From CAIZGX01 sp046048875 (GTDB lineage Bacteria > Bacteroidota > Bacteroidia > Flavobacteriales_D > Sanyastnellaceae), in assembly GCA_046048875.1 (NCBI GenBank), contig JBJOFG010000013.1:283921-347920 (forward strand): 64,000 nucleotides of DNA, given 5' to 3'. Below the pieces are notes generated by a model. It saw nothing but the letters and a program-made list of their open reading frames with translations. It ran no database searches and was not told where the DNA came from. Made by a program: the position numbers and the translations under genes. This document shows positions 45,257-53,296 of this stretch, piece by piece; position 1 is the stretch's first letter; the number at the start of each line of letters is the position of its first letter.

Positions 45257-45281
45257 TGGCGGAGAGTTAGGGATTCGAACC
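45257..45281 (-). tRNA. Truncated tRNA 3' end (tRNA-Ser-like), probable integration scar
   Basis: Minus strand reads GGTTCGAATCCC, then TAACTCTCCGCCA: a T-loop, an acceptor 3' strand and CCA. Upstream, where the rest of a tRNA should be, there is unrelated A/T-rich sequence, so only about 25 nt of a tRNA remain. This is what an attachment site looks like when an element inserts at a tRNA 3' end. tRNA-Ser identity is inferred from the acceptor strand only; no complete tRNA was found in the window. Confidence 0.6.
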
Positions 45282-45415
45282 TTCACTAAAAACCCTTTAT
45301 TTACAAGTGTTTCAGAAGACCCTTAATCCCTGACGCTCCGATTACGCTCGTCTTTTCATTTTCAATTAAAACGAAGGTAAGACAAATTTTAAAAAGTAAA
45401 AAAGAAATACTCTGC

Positions 45416-45473
45416 TACGATTTCGCCAATCCCTGATAATTAAAAATTCCCGTTTCGAGCGAATATGTGAGGA
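45416..45473. repeat. 58-bp direct repeat, displaced 3' end of a response-regulator gene (copy A)
   Basis: 53 of 58 bases match 47204-47261, the 3' end of the NarL-type regulator gene. Copy A still encodes on the minus strand LTYSLETGIFNYQGLAKS and a stop, against LTYSLEMGIFNYQGLARL in the intact gene. The two copies bracket AbiE module 2 closely; the toxin stop is 14 bp from copy A. Confidence 0.85.
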
Positions 45474-45486
45474 CCGAAGATTGAGG

Positions 45487-46518
45487 TTATTCCTTTCCGT
45501 TGAACTCATCTTCGAGCTGTTTTGCAGCTAGCATAATCTCATCGAATGTTGGCGGATTACCATAGATCATCTCTGAACGCATAACTTCATAGTCATTCTT
45601 TAGTGCATCTCGTATTTCATTATCAGGTACAATTGAAATACTACCCGGAATCAATTTGGTATAATTGAAACGTTTCAATCTTGAATAAAACTTCCGATGT
45701 TCAATTACCTCCGCTATAAAACTTTTATTTTTCATTGTAACGGATGAAAAATCTTGTCTTCCCAAATGAAACAAATCGTAATAATGTCTGGACATACGTT
45801 CTGTTCGCATCCTATCTCGCTCATCGCGATTGTACTCTTCGTGTAGCAATAAAATCTTTTCTACCAGTGTTCTTTGCGGATGAATAGTAAGTACTTCAAA
45901 GTCTTCTTCAACGTAGTTCGCATTTGGGAAATATGTGACCAAAAGAGATTTCATACTTCGCATAACACTCGGTTCTCTCATCGAACGAACACTGAATTCT
46001 ATTTTCACTCTGTTCAGTAGATAGGGATTCGAATCGAATAGCGAAATGAAATTCACATAAATACTCTGCGGATCGGTATCGGGCATATCGGGTCGCACCG
46101 GCTCCGCCTCTATAGAGTACAAATTTTCGGGAACTTGCGATTCAACAAATTTAGATTTTAATGCCTCTAGCAGCTGATTTGAAGTAAACGCACATCCTGC
46201 TCTTCGCAATTGCTCAACATAGTTTTTAGTAGGTGTTTGCTTATACGTCATTCCAACTGCTTCTGAGCTTAACGATATATCAATATCTTCAGAAAAACGA
46301 TCAATTAAATGCCAGCCTTTACTCAATGAAGTCCCCCCCTTAAAGGCGAAATAATTGGCATACTTCGTTTCGAACAATAGCTTTATTGAAAGTGTGACCC
46401 ACCAATCTTTTTCAATTGCTTTTGCCGGTATTCCTGAAATTCGAGACGCTTCGTTTATTGACACCAAGCGCGAAGCATCGCTTAAGTTCTTTAACCAACC
46501 AATCATTCTACCTGGCAT
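45487..46518 (-). CDS. AbiEii/AbiGii-family nucleotidyltransferase toxin (intact)
   Basis: 343 aa. Nucleotidyltransferase motif FKGGTSLSKGWHLIDRFSED then IDISL, with the later EKILLLHEEYN and SRHYYDLFHLG segments of the family. AbiEii toxins transfer nucleotides onto tRNA or other targets and give abortive phage defence or plasmid stabilisation. It overlaps the antitoxin gene by 11 bp, exactly as in module 1, and keeps every motif lost there. No mobility gene is inside the bracketed segment. Confidence 0.9.
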   Translation of the reverse strand: MPGRMIGWLKNLSDASRLVSINEASRISGIPAKAIEKDWWVTLSIKLLFETKYANYFAFKGGTSLSKGWHLIDRFSEDIDISLSSEAVGMTYKQTPTKNYVEQLRRAGCAFTSNQLLEALKSKFVESQVPENLYSIEAEPVRPDMPDTDPQSIYVNFISLFDSNPYLLNRVKIEFSVRSMREPSVMRSMKSLLVTYFPNANYVEEDFEVLTIHPQRTLVEKILLLHEEYNRDERDRMRTERMSRHYYDLFHLGRQDFSSVTMKNKSFIAEVIEHRKFYSRLKRFNYTKLIPGSISIVPDNEIRDALKNDYEVMRSEMIYGNPPTFDEIMLAAKQLEDEFNGKE

Positions 46519-47113
46519 TTAAGATTTTTACAATGAAGTCACTCACCTTCGTTTGAGTTAGTCGTAAATCATGCTTCAAATTTTCTGGACTCTCTTTCTT
46601 CAATAACTGAATTATTCTATCCCTCTGCCCGACCGACAACTTCTGTAAATCTAATTCCTCCAAAGCCAAAAACAACAAACTTGTTATGTCGCCTTTCATG
46701 GAAAGCTTTTTGGCTGTTGTTGACTTAAAAACAATAGCGCTTTTTCCAATCTGAATTCTCTTTGAATGACCACTTGTTAGAAATACTAGCTTCATTGGAA
46801 CTTGGGTAGATAAACCAACTTTGTTCAATGCATACTGACCAGAAGGTTTTATTTTCACATGCTCCTTCCTCGACAGCACCTGTGCCAACTCCTCAATTGA
46901 TGGAAGTACCTTTCCGAAAACCTTATCAACTTTAGGCAACACATATATCCCTTGCCCCATTCTTTCCAATATACCAGATTCCACAAGTCTAGACAAAGAC
47001 TTTCGAATTGCCGTTGAAGATCCCTCCTCCTTGAAATCGGAAGGTAAAAAGACACTACCTGGCTTTGCCCTTCTGATTTTCAATTCAATAACTTGATTAA
47101 CGGACTCTTTCAT
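46508..47113 (-). CDS. AbiEi-like antitoxin / transcription factor (DUF6088 type)
   Basis: 201 aa. Winged-helix part (SVFLPSDFKEEGSSTAIRKS, LERMGQGIYVLPK) and toxin-binding part (PSGQYALNKVGLSTQVPMKL, FKSTTAKKLS). It is homologous along its length to the antitoxin at 44337 but well diverged, so the two modules are not a recent duplication. The start codon sits at the edge of an inverted-repeat operator, which fits autorepression. Confidence 0.88.
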   Translation of the reverse strand: MKESVNQVIELKIRRAKPGSVFLPSDFKEEGSSTAIRKSLSRLVESGILERMGQGIYVLPKVDKVFGKVLPSIEELAQVLSRKEHVKIKPSGQYALNKVGLSTQVPMKLVFLTSGHSKRIQIGKSAIVFKSTTAKKLSMKGDITSLLFLALEELDLQKLSVGQRDRIIQLLKKESPENLKHDLRLTQTKVSDFIVKILNAR

Positions 47114-47140
47114 GTCACAAATATATAAAAAATTGTGACA
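47113..47140 (-). promoter_or_regulatory. Promoter and inverted-repeat operator of AbiE module 2
   Basis: TGTCACAA (47113-47120) and TTGTGACA (47133-47140) are perfect inverted repeats around a minus-strand TATATTTG -7 box (47125 to 47118) that stands four bases before the ATG. Binding here would block both the promoter and the start codon. Half-site GTnACAA is shared with module 1. Confidence 0.8.
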
Positions 47141-47202
47141 TTCTTTGGAGTTAAAGCACGGTTATTCTTTTGCCTCAGTTTTCTAAAAAAGCAGTGGATA
47201 AA

Positions 47203-47865
47203 TTACAATCTCGCCAGTCCCTGATAATTAAAAATTCCCATTTCGAGTGAATATGTGAGGAGATGTGCTGAACGCTTGCAATTGGTTTTTCTTAGAATAT
47301 TCTCGCGGTGTTTTTTAACGGTGCCACTTGCAATATTCAATTTGGAAGAAATTTCTTTGTTGGTAAACCCTCGAATAATTAAGTCGATAATAATCTTTTC
47401 CTGGATTGAGAGTTCACTGGGCATTCGCTTTTTCTCTTTGAAGTAGTTTAACTTCTGTGCAGTAACCAGCGAATTGAAGTATATTTTTTTCTCATGTGCG
47501 CTTATTAACGCCTTTTTTATCTGACCAGAGTCGGCCTCTTTGGGCAGGTAACCCAATGCCCCAACAGATATGGCTCTGTCTATCATGTAATCATTTGTAA
47601 TCATGCTCAGGACAACCGCTGAAACTTTGGGGTACTTTTGTTTGATTACTTCAATGGTGCTGTCTCCTGATTTACCCGGCATATTAATATCCATAAGCAC
47701 CACGTCGCAGGTTTCTTCTTTCAAAAAATCTAAAAACGATTGTCCGTCTGGAAAATCACCAACCACATGAAAGCGTTCAGCCCTGTCTTGGTTTAAAATT
47801 CTCTTAATGCCTTCGCGAGTTATGGTGTGATCATCTACTAGCGCAACTTTAATTGGAACTATCAT
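47203..47865 (-). CDS. NarL/LuxR-type response regulator
   Basis: 220 aa. Receiver about 5-125 with Asp in CDVVLMDINMPGKSGDST and Lys in GYLPKEADSG; C-terminal LuxR helix-turn-helix with IIDLIIRGFTNKEISSKLNI then ASGTVKKHRENIL. Fourth gene of a run in which each start overlaps the previous stop by 4 bp, directly after its kinase. The last 58 bp (47204-47261) are duplicated at 45416-45473 beyond AbiE module 2, suggesting an insertion at this gene's 3' end that rebuilt the coding sequence. Confidence 0.93.
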   Translation of the reverse strand: MIVPIKVALVDDHTITREGIKRILNQDRAERFHVVGDFPDGQSFLDFLKEETCDVVLMDINMPGKSGDSTIEVIKQKYPKVSAVVLSMITNDYMIDRAISVGALGYLPKEADSGQIKKALISAHEKKIYFNSLVTAQKLNYFKEKKRMPSELSIQEKIIIDLIIRGFTNKEISSKLNIASGTVKKHRENILRKTNCKRSAHLLTYSLEMGIFNYQGLARL

Positions 47866-48635
47866 TTTAAAGGAAGTTGAAGTTTAGTGCATGCGTACTG
47901 ATCTAAGATACGATAAAATTCTATAGTCCCTTCCAATTGAAGGGTTCTATTTAAAATGGAAGAGCAGCCCCTACCTTCATTGTTTCTTGCCGTTTCTAAG
48001 AATTCTTTTTGGCTGAATGGTGCACCGTCGTGTGTAAAGACCACTTGAAATTTATCTTCATCGTTGTTTAGCTCGCACTCAATGAATGTGGGTTTTCCAT
48101 GCCGAATAATATTATTCAAGATTTCGTTGGTAATTCTATAGATAGCCAATTGCTTGGGTTGAGGGAAATTCAGATCACAGATTAATCGATTGAAAAAGTT
48201 AATTCGAATATTAAATCCTAATTCGGCAAGGTTTTGTTCGATGGCATTGATTAGGCCTAATTCAGCTAGTTGTTTGGGAAAGATTTGTGACGAATAATTC
48301 CTAACATCTGCAATTAATAAATCTAACTTCTTGTATATATTTTCCCTATCCGAAGCTGAGAGCATAATGGAAGAACTACTATCGACTTCCTTTTGTAAAT
48401 GACGATACAGCACACCTAATTGTGGCCCGATATCGTCGTGAAGATTGTCTGCTAGTGCTTCTCGTTCGGATTCCTGAGACAAAATGATCGCTTGTTGCAT
48501 TTTTAAATCAAACTCCTTGCTCTGATTAATATTCTCGATGGTTTTCTTTGTAAACAACATGAAAATGAATACAATGAAAATTAATAATAGAACCATTATT
48601 ACCCCAGAAAATATAAGCACTTCATCAATTCTCAT
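47862..48635 (-). CDS. Membrane-bound HisKA_3-type sensor histidine kinase
   Basis: 257 aa. One membrane helix (about 8-30), then the dimerisation and phospho-acceptor segment EREALADNLHDDIGPQLGVL with the His of the NarL-partner kinase class, and a short ATPase part with ITNEILNNIIRHG and NEGRGCSSILNRTLQLEG. No sensor domain of its own, so the signal should come from the multi-span protein or the 104-aa protein encoded just upstream. ATGA overlaps on both sides. Confidence 0.88.
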   Translation of the reverse strand: MRIDEVLIFSGVIMVLLLIFIVFIFMLFTKKTIENINQSKEFDLKMQQAIILSQESEREALADNLHDDIGPQLGVLYRHLQKEVDSSSSIMLSASDRENIYKKLDLLIADVRNYSSQIFPKQLAELGLINAIEQNLAELGFNIRINFFNRLICDLNFPQPKQLAIYRITNEILNNIIRHGKPTFIECELNNDEDKFQVVFTHDGAPFSQKEFLETARNNEGRGCSSILNRTLQLEGTIEFYRILDQYACTKLQLPLK

Positions 48636-49279
48636 CTTATCCTTTGTTTCAAATTAAGAAGTGCATTGTATGAAATTAAGACATCTCGAATTAAATTACC
48701 AGACACCAAGAACACAAAATAGATAACAAACAATTCAACCGGTTTTTCAGAAGCCCTTAAAATTTGCTGAGATAAAAGAGGAATTATGCTAAGTGCTTCG
48801 TAGATAAATATCCCAAGTAATCCGAATAATGGCGACGAATTGATACTGTTGTAGCCACCCATTTTTCGAACATAATGTAACGCCGAAGTAAAAGTAATAA
48901 TAAGAATATAAAATCTTGAAATTCCCCAATTGAAGTCTTGGGGAAAATCAAAATTGTAAATAAATGAGCTTGATACAACAGAAATGACAAAAAAGACACA
49001 AAACAAGTATAGAATATATCTAATTCTAGGGGTGAACTTTCCTATTTCAATGGCAAGAAAAGTAACAATCACCGTTTCAAGAATCTGATAATAATTGTGA
49101 ATTATATCTGTACCAATTTCTAAGGATATGAAAAATACTCCAGTTATATCTGCACTAAAAGAAAAAAAAGTAAAAGCCAGAAAATAGAATGAGCCGACAT
49201 TTTTATTAGCAAAAGAAAGCACTTGTAAAAACAATGGTACTGTTCGCAGAAATAAGGCTATGTAGGCTAGATATATCAA
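48632..49279 (-). CDS. Multi-span membrane protein (about seven helices)
   Basis: 215 aa with about seven hydrophobic segments (IALFLRTVPLFLQVL, FYFLAFTFFSFSADITGVFF, YILYLFCVFFVISVVSS and others). The start appears to be a TTG overlapping the previous stop (TTGA); no suitable ATG lies close. No family recognised. It sits between a small conserved-looking protein and a kinase lacking a sensor, so it may be the membrane sensor of the two-component system; that is inference from position. Confidence 0.7.
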   Translation of the reverse strand: MIYLAYIALFLRTVPLFLQVLSFANKNVGSFYFLAFTFFSFSADITGVFFISLEIGTDIIHNYYQILETVIVTFLAIEIGKFTPRIRYILYLFCVFFVISVVSSSFIYNFDFPQDFNWGISRFYILIITFTSALHYVRKMGGYNSINSSPLFGLLGIFIYEALSIIPLLSQQILRASEKPVELFVIYFVFLVSGNLIRDVLISYNALLNLKQRIR

Positions 49280-49590
49280 GAATTCAAACTATTCTTTTTT
49301 GAACAAATATTTGGACAAGTAATCATGTTATCAACTATTACCCCCGCTGTCATATCATCTCCGTTTGCATCTACTCCAACCAAAACGAGTTGTTTATTCT
49401 CATCTTTGTCTAAGGCGAAATACATACGAATTCCCATGCAGCCGGTTTGTCCGAGAATGGAGTTAACCAAGTTCTTTCCTACTGCCAGTGCAATGGTATC
49501 TCCAGTAGAGATTGTAGCGCGGTAATCTGCTGTCATTTTTGATCCTTCTGCAAGTGTAATCACTGCACCTTCGTTTCCTGTGAATGTCAT
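49276..49590 (-). CDS. Small protein of unknown function heading the sensor operon
   Basis: 104 aa, no signal peptide. It begins MTFTGNEGAVITLAEGSKMT and has a central ALAVGKNLVNSILGQTGCMG and a MYFALDKDENKQLVLVGVDA segment, then a tail with two Cys (ITCPNICSKK). I do not recognise a family. It is the first gene of a four-gene overlapping operon with a multi-span membrane protein, kinase and NarL-type regulator, so it may be the regulated product or a sensor subunit. TATTTTAG, one base from the -7 consensus, lies about 25 bases upstream. Confidence 0.6.
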   Translation of the reverse strand: MTFTGNEGAVITLAEGSKMTADYRATISTGDTIALAVGKNLVNSILGQTGCMGIRMYFALDKDENKQLVLVGVDANGDDMTAGVIVDNMITCPNICSKKNSLNS

Positions 49591-49771
49591 ATTATTAAAT
49601 TTTATTGATTTCAGCTAAAATAGGAAAGTTCCAAACTGAACTGGTCCTACTCTTGATGAAAAGACAAGTGAAATGGAATGAATGGTTAACAGGTATTTCA
49701 AAATCAGGATACAAGGGCTATTGATTTAGTGTTATTCATTGAAAGAGAATACGCCAAAAGACGTATGACAA

Positions 49772-50197
49772 TTATGCCGTTTTGGCTTGAACAATTGATA
49801 ATTCAATACGATTGGCGTTATAATAAGTGGGAACTTTCATTTGTACATCTTTAGAGCTTGTTGGAGGAAAATATTCGTAAAAGGTTCGATCTTCCGTAGC
49901 CAGAACGGAATTGGTTTTGGTAAAATAGGTTATACGAATTGTAACGTCTTTGTACTGTGCAACTGTAGCTAGGTTTTCAATAGTGCAATTGATCTTGTAT
50001 TTATTGCCCCAAAAATTCTCGTTGTAATTCCCAGACACTTTTAAGAATTTCAATGGGTCTTGTCGTTCTATATCTTCCACGCGTTGAACTTGATTCTGGT
50101 ATGAGGGAGCAGAAGCGTTCGATTGATAGGTATTGAAGGCATAATAGCCTAAAATTCCTGCAACAAGTCCCAAGCCTACTTTCGTGTAAATGTTCAT
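49772..50197 (-). CDS. Small membrane-anchored protein of unknown function
   Basis: 141 aa. A glycine-rich hydrophobic N-terminus (VGLGLVAGILGYYAFNTYQ) anchors or exports it. The remainder looks like one Ig-like beta-sandwich: LKVSGNYNENFWGNKYKING-like strands, YKDVTIRITYFTKTNSVLAT, and TSSKDVQMKVPTYYNANRIE. It resembles proteins with a FxLyD or similar fold, but I do not assign it. Monocistronic, flanked by gaps of 181 and 448 bp. Confidence 0.6.
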   Translation of the reverse strand: MNIYTKVGLGLVAGILGYYAFNTYQSNASAPSYQNQVQRVEDIERQDPLKFLKVSGNYNENFWGNKYKINCTIENLATVAQYKDVTIRITYFTKTNSVLATEDRTFYEYFPPTSSKDVQMKVPTYYNANRIELSIVQAKTA

Positions 50198-50645
50198 GGC
50201 TCGAATTTATTTCAATTTCACAATCTCCATTACGCTCTATTGTAGCCTGGCACCTATGATGCATAAAAAAACTCAGTAATTACAAGGGCAAGAGAGCGCT
50301 TTATAAAAAAATTCTCAACATTCAAAAACACGCCTTTTGGCGTATTGAAGGTTCTCGCCTGGTCTATCAAACTTTTAGCGATCCAACCTCGAAATAGAAA
50401 ATTACACTTGAGGAAAAAAGCCTTACGAAATTTCGTAAAGCCATTTATAATAAAGTTTTTTCTTAAGCTTTTTTTAGAGGGGGGCTAATATTGTAATGTT
50501 AAAAAAAATCAATTAACTCTCTTTGCTCTATTTAATCAATGCTCACAAAAATTAATTCCCAGTAATTACTCAAACTATTTAAGGACTCGCCGATTTACAA
50601 ATATTCGATTAGTTCAAAACTAGTGATATGAACCGTTATTTGAAT
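50198..50645. other. Intergenic region between the small membrane protein and the CBASS operon
   Basis: No gene seen in this 448-bp AT-rich gap. It holds a hairpin ACGCC-TTTT-GGCGT (50330-50343, extended by TTCAA/TTGAA at 50321 and 50345) that, read on the minus strand, is followed by GTTTTTG and fits a terminator for the CBASS genes; a related hairpin occurs near 49750. A perfect 16-bp palindrome TTACGAAATTTCGTAA lies at 50423-50438. Confidence 0.6.
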
Positions 50646-51584
50646 CTATAAATCCGATTCTCTTTTTACAATTACCATTTCATCAAATCCGTGTTTAACG
50701 AGCAACTTTTTCAATGAAGTAATAAATCGTCTAAGTTCCCTATCCAAAATGGATTCGTAATCAAGACTTAGGCCGTTGAAATCATGCGGCAATAAATTTG
50801 CTATAGCAAAATTGATCCCTGATATAATAGTAGGAAAATCTATGAAAACCAGATTTTCATCTCTAATTTGAGAATCAATACTAATATTTCTTGGTCTTCC
50901 TGCATATTTAAAGGAAACGTTTCGAGTTGCAATTGATGATTTCAATGTCTCAAACTGAAGATTAACATCCTGATTTATTCGGTCAGGCATCAAAACATAA
51001 AACTTCCAATGTTTATATTTAATGCCATCAAGTTCAAATCCTCCATTTTCAATGAGATATCGACAAGTTGGGCCAATTAAGTTTTCAAAGTATACAGATG
51101 CTAAAGTTGCAGAAGGAAAAAAATTAATTTCATCATCTAAACTTGAATTGAAGAATTTAATCACCTTCTTAACAGCTTCTTCAAAACTTTTATCGTTTCC
51201 TTTTTCGAATTGAGCAAGTGACAAGCCACCAAAATCTGAAAGCAATTTAATATTCTTATCTATAATAAAAGCACATTTCGATGTGCCAAGCCGACCAGTA
51301 AATAAACCTAATTCAAATAATACGTTGTCGCGCGGCTGTAACAATACTTGTCCTCTCGATTCAACTTTGTCATCCATAGTGCCTAAAAGTATACCATAAT
51401 CAAATTGTAAAGTTGCCTTAAGTAAGTCTGAAAGAAAGTTTTGGTTAATCCTAAATACTGAATTATCCCAAACTTTTTCATCCCATATTGTTACATCAAA
51501 ATCTGCTGCTAAAATAGCCTTTGCTTTTTGAGCCAAGTTTAATTCTTCTGATGAAGAACCAATAAATAGTTTCTTTTTTATCAT
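50646..51584 (-). CDS. TIR-STING effector of a CBASS anti-phage system
   Basis: 312 aa. Residues 1 to about 150 are a TIR-like domain (KLFIGSSSEELNLAQKAKAI, FDYGILLGTMDDKVESRGQV, QPRDNVLFELGLFTGRLG); the Glu in NVLFELG fits NADase activity. The rest resembles bacterial STING: LASVYFENLIGP, KFYVLMPDRI, SFKYAGRPRNISID and FIDFPTIISGINFAIANLLP. In known TIR-STING systems, cyclic di-GMP binding makes STING filaments that switch on NAD+ destruction and kill the infected cell. It overlaps the CD-NTase gene by 4 bp (ATGA), which strongly supports the assignment. Confidence 0.9.
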   Translation of the reverse strand: MIKKKLFIGSSSEELNLAQKAKAILAADFDVTIWDEKVWDNSVFRINQNFLSDLLKATLQFDYGILLGTMDDKVESRGQVLLQPRDNVLFELGLFTGRLGTSKCAFIIDKNIKLLSDFGGLSLAQFEKGNDKSFEEAVKKVIKFFNSSLDDEINFFPSATLASVYFENLIGPTCRYLIENGGFELDGIKYKHWKFYVLMPDRINQDVNLQFETLKSSIATRNVSFKYAGRPRNISIDSQIRDENLVFIDFPTIISGINFAIANLLPHDFNGLSLDYESILDRELRRFITSLKKLLVKHGFDEMVIVKRESDL

Positions 51585-52639
51585 AAATCAAGAGCTTTTC
51601 TTAAATCATCAAAAACACCTTCAACTTCGGCCATTAATAGCCTAAGGTTTTCAAGCTTTTGTGAATTGTATTTGAAAATAGGTTCTCGCCCATCAATTGA
51701 CATTATACTATCCGATTTTGAAGGATTTAAACATAAATCACTGAGTTGACTATGGATAATAGGAACAAGTTCATAAAATGATAATTTTTCATATCGATAA
51801 ATTTCAATATCATAACAGATCGCATTAATATCGAAGCTGCTTAAGCCAATATCTTTAAAAGAATCCGCTTTTACATTTTTCAAAAACCGAATCATTCGCT
51901 TCAGCCTTCCATTCGTTTCTGAACTTCTTTCATTTATTAGTTCTATACTTAAAAAAGGAAAATCAGGTAGCCCTTTTGAATTACTCTCCTTATTATAAAC
52001 TTGTATTCCTCTATATTCTCCCTTTTCATTTATAATTACCGAAACATCATCAAACCAATTTGCAACGACCACATCAACTTCACGATTCAAACTTTTATTT
52101 TTTATTTTGATAGACTTCGGTTTTGAAATATCGCAAATGTCATATGCCTCCTCTAGGGTAACTTCGATATCTAGCCTTAATTGCAGTAAATCTTGGAGAA
52201 CATTGCCTCGGTAGGTATTGGTATTTACTTCCTTCTCCATTCTTTCAATCACGCTTTGATTGTAACATAATCGTTGATCATTAGACTCAAGAATTTGTTT
52301 CAATCCTACTAAATCTATGAAATAAAATTTCTCACTGATAGCTAGAAGATCGATGTCGCTGTATCCTCTGATATGTGTATCAGTCATGACAGAACCTTGA
52401 TACCGGAATGTTACGTCACTTATTTTTTTTGACAAGTGATTCTTTACTCGATCTCCTGCATCTTTACTTTTCTGAGTGTATTCTGGCTCGACGCCTTTCA
52501 TTGCCAATCTTATATATGTTAACACATCACTGTATGACAAAGTAGCTAGTTCATCTGAGAATGATTTCTCCAATTCAAAATTTTCAGGATTAATTCGTCT
52601 TTTGAGACTCTCATTAAGCTGTCTATAATTCTTTGCCAT
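51581..52639 (-). CDS. CD-NTase (cyclic-nucleotide synthase) of a CBASS anti-phage system
   Basis: 352 aa. Polymerase-beta-like nucleotidyltransferase with GS in RYQGSVMTDTHIRGYSDIDL (metal-binding DxD) and a third acidic residue in LNREVDVVVANWFDD. The IRGYSDID form is like clade-E enzymes paired with STING effectors, which make cyclic di-GMP; clade and product need a search. On phage infection it would synthesise the signal sensed by the TIR-STING protein encoded next. No Cap2/Cap3 ubiquitin-like genes are near, so this would be a minimal two-gene (type I) system. Confidence 0.92.
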   Translation of the reverse strand: MAKNYRQLNESLKRRINPENFELEKSFSDELATLSYSDVLTYIRLAMKGVEPEYTQKSKDAGDRVKNHLSKKISDVTFRYQGSVMTDTHIRGYSDIDLLAISEKFYFIDLVGLKQILESNDQRLCYNQSVIERMEKEVNTNTYRGNVLQDLLQLRLDIEVTLEEAYDICDISKPKSIKIKNKSLNREVDVVVANWFDDVSVIINEKGEYRGIQVYNKESNSKGLPDFPFLSIELINERSSETNGRLKRMIRFLKNVKADSFKDIGLSSFDINAICYDIEIYRYEKLSFYELVPIIHSQLSDLCLNPSKSDSIMSIDGREPIFKYNSQKLENLRLLMAEVEGVFDDLRKALDL

Positions 52640-52915
52640 ATGTATTTTATGTTGTTTCCTAGTATTAGCAATAATCTAAATAAATAATTCAAGCTTAAAA
52701 GAGTATTGTCGGAAAACCATTTTTTTTGATGTTTGAACAAAGTTGCTGTCAAATAGCTACCTTGTCAATACGTCAAATTACTTATTTAGATGAGATATGG
52801 TTGGAAGTATTCGAAAACTGCTGAATTCACATTCTGAAAAATCAAACTTGAAAACCTATTATTAAAACTCAACCTTGAATTTAATTGCTGCTAGTAATCT
52901 CCTGATAAACGTTTA

Positions 52916-53131
52916 TTACAAATCACTAGGGTTAATAATGTCATCTATGATAATCTCTTCAGAAATTTCGCAATCATCAAAAGTACGAAATTTACAAGTG
53001 ACGATTAGTTTAAAGATTTTGAACAAATTAAAGAATTCATCACTGTTAAAATCAACTTCAAAACTCATAACAAATAAATATGGATCATCATTTATTAAAT
53101 AGCGTATGTCAATCCAAATTATTGAAGCCAT
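52916..53131 (-). CDS. Possible small acidic protein in the 657-bp gap upstream of CBASS
   Basis: 71 aa, beginning MASIIWIDIRYLINDDPYLF and ending with an Asp/Glu/Ile-rich tail. It is the most protein-like frame in the otherwise gene-poor 52640-53296 interval; its antisense frame (52875-53102) is rich in Ser/Lys/Leu and looks like a shadow. No family recognised and no clear promoter. The rest of the gap is AT-rich without recognisable features. Confidence 0.35.
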   Translation of the reverse strand: MASIIWIDIRYLINDDPYLFVMSFEVDFNSDEFFNLFKIFKLIVTCKFRTFDDCEISEEIIIDDIINPSDL

Positions 53132-53296
53132 GGATTTGTAACTACTATGAATTCTTTGATTGAAAGTATAACGGAAATTTTTAATTAAACTTATTTATCT
53201 GCCTTTCCGAAACCAATATCTCTTTAGCTTGCTTGTTGAAATAGGCTCTAGGGATTCAAATTTGTGTCATTAAACTTAATTGAATTTTAGCTAAAA

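Noticed and set aside
52875..53102. 75-aa plus-strand frame
   Set aside because: Antisense to the more protein-like 71-aa frame; Ser/Leu/Lys-rich with no motif.
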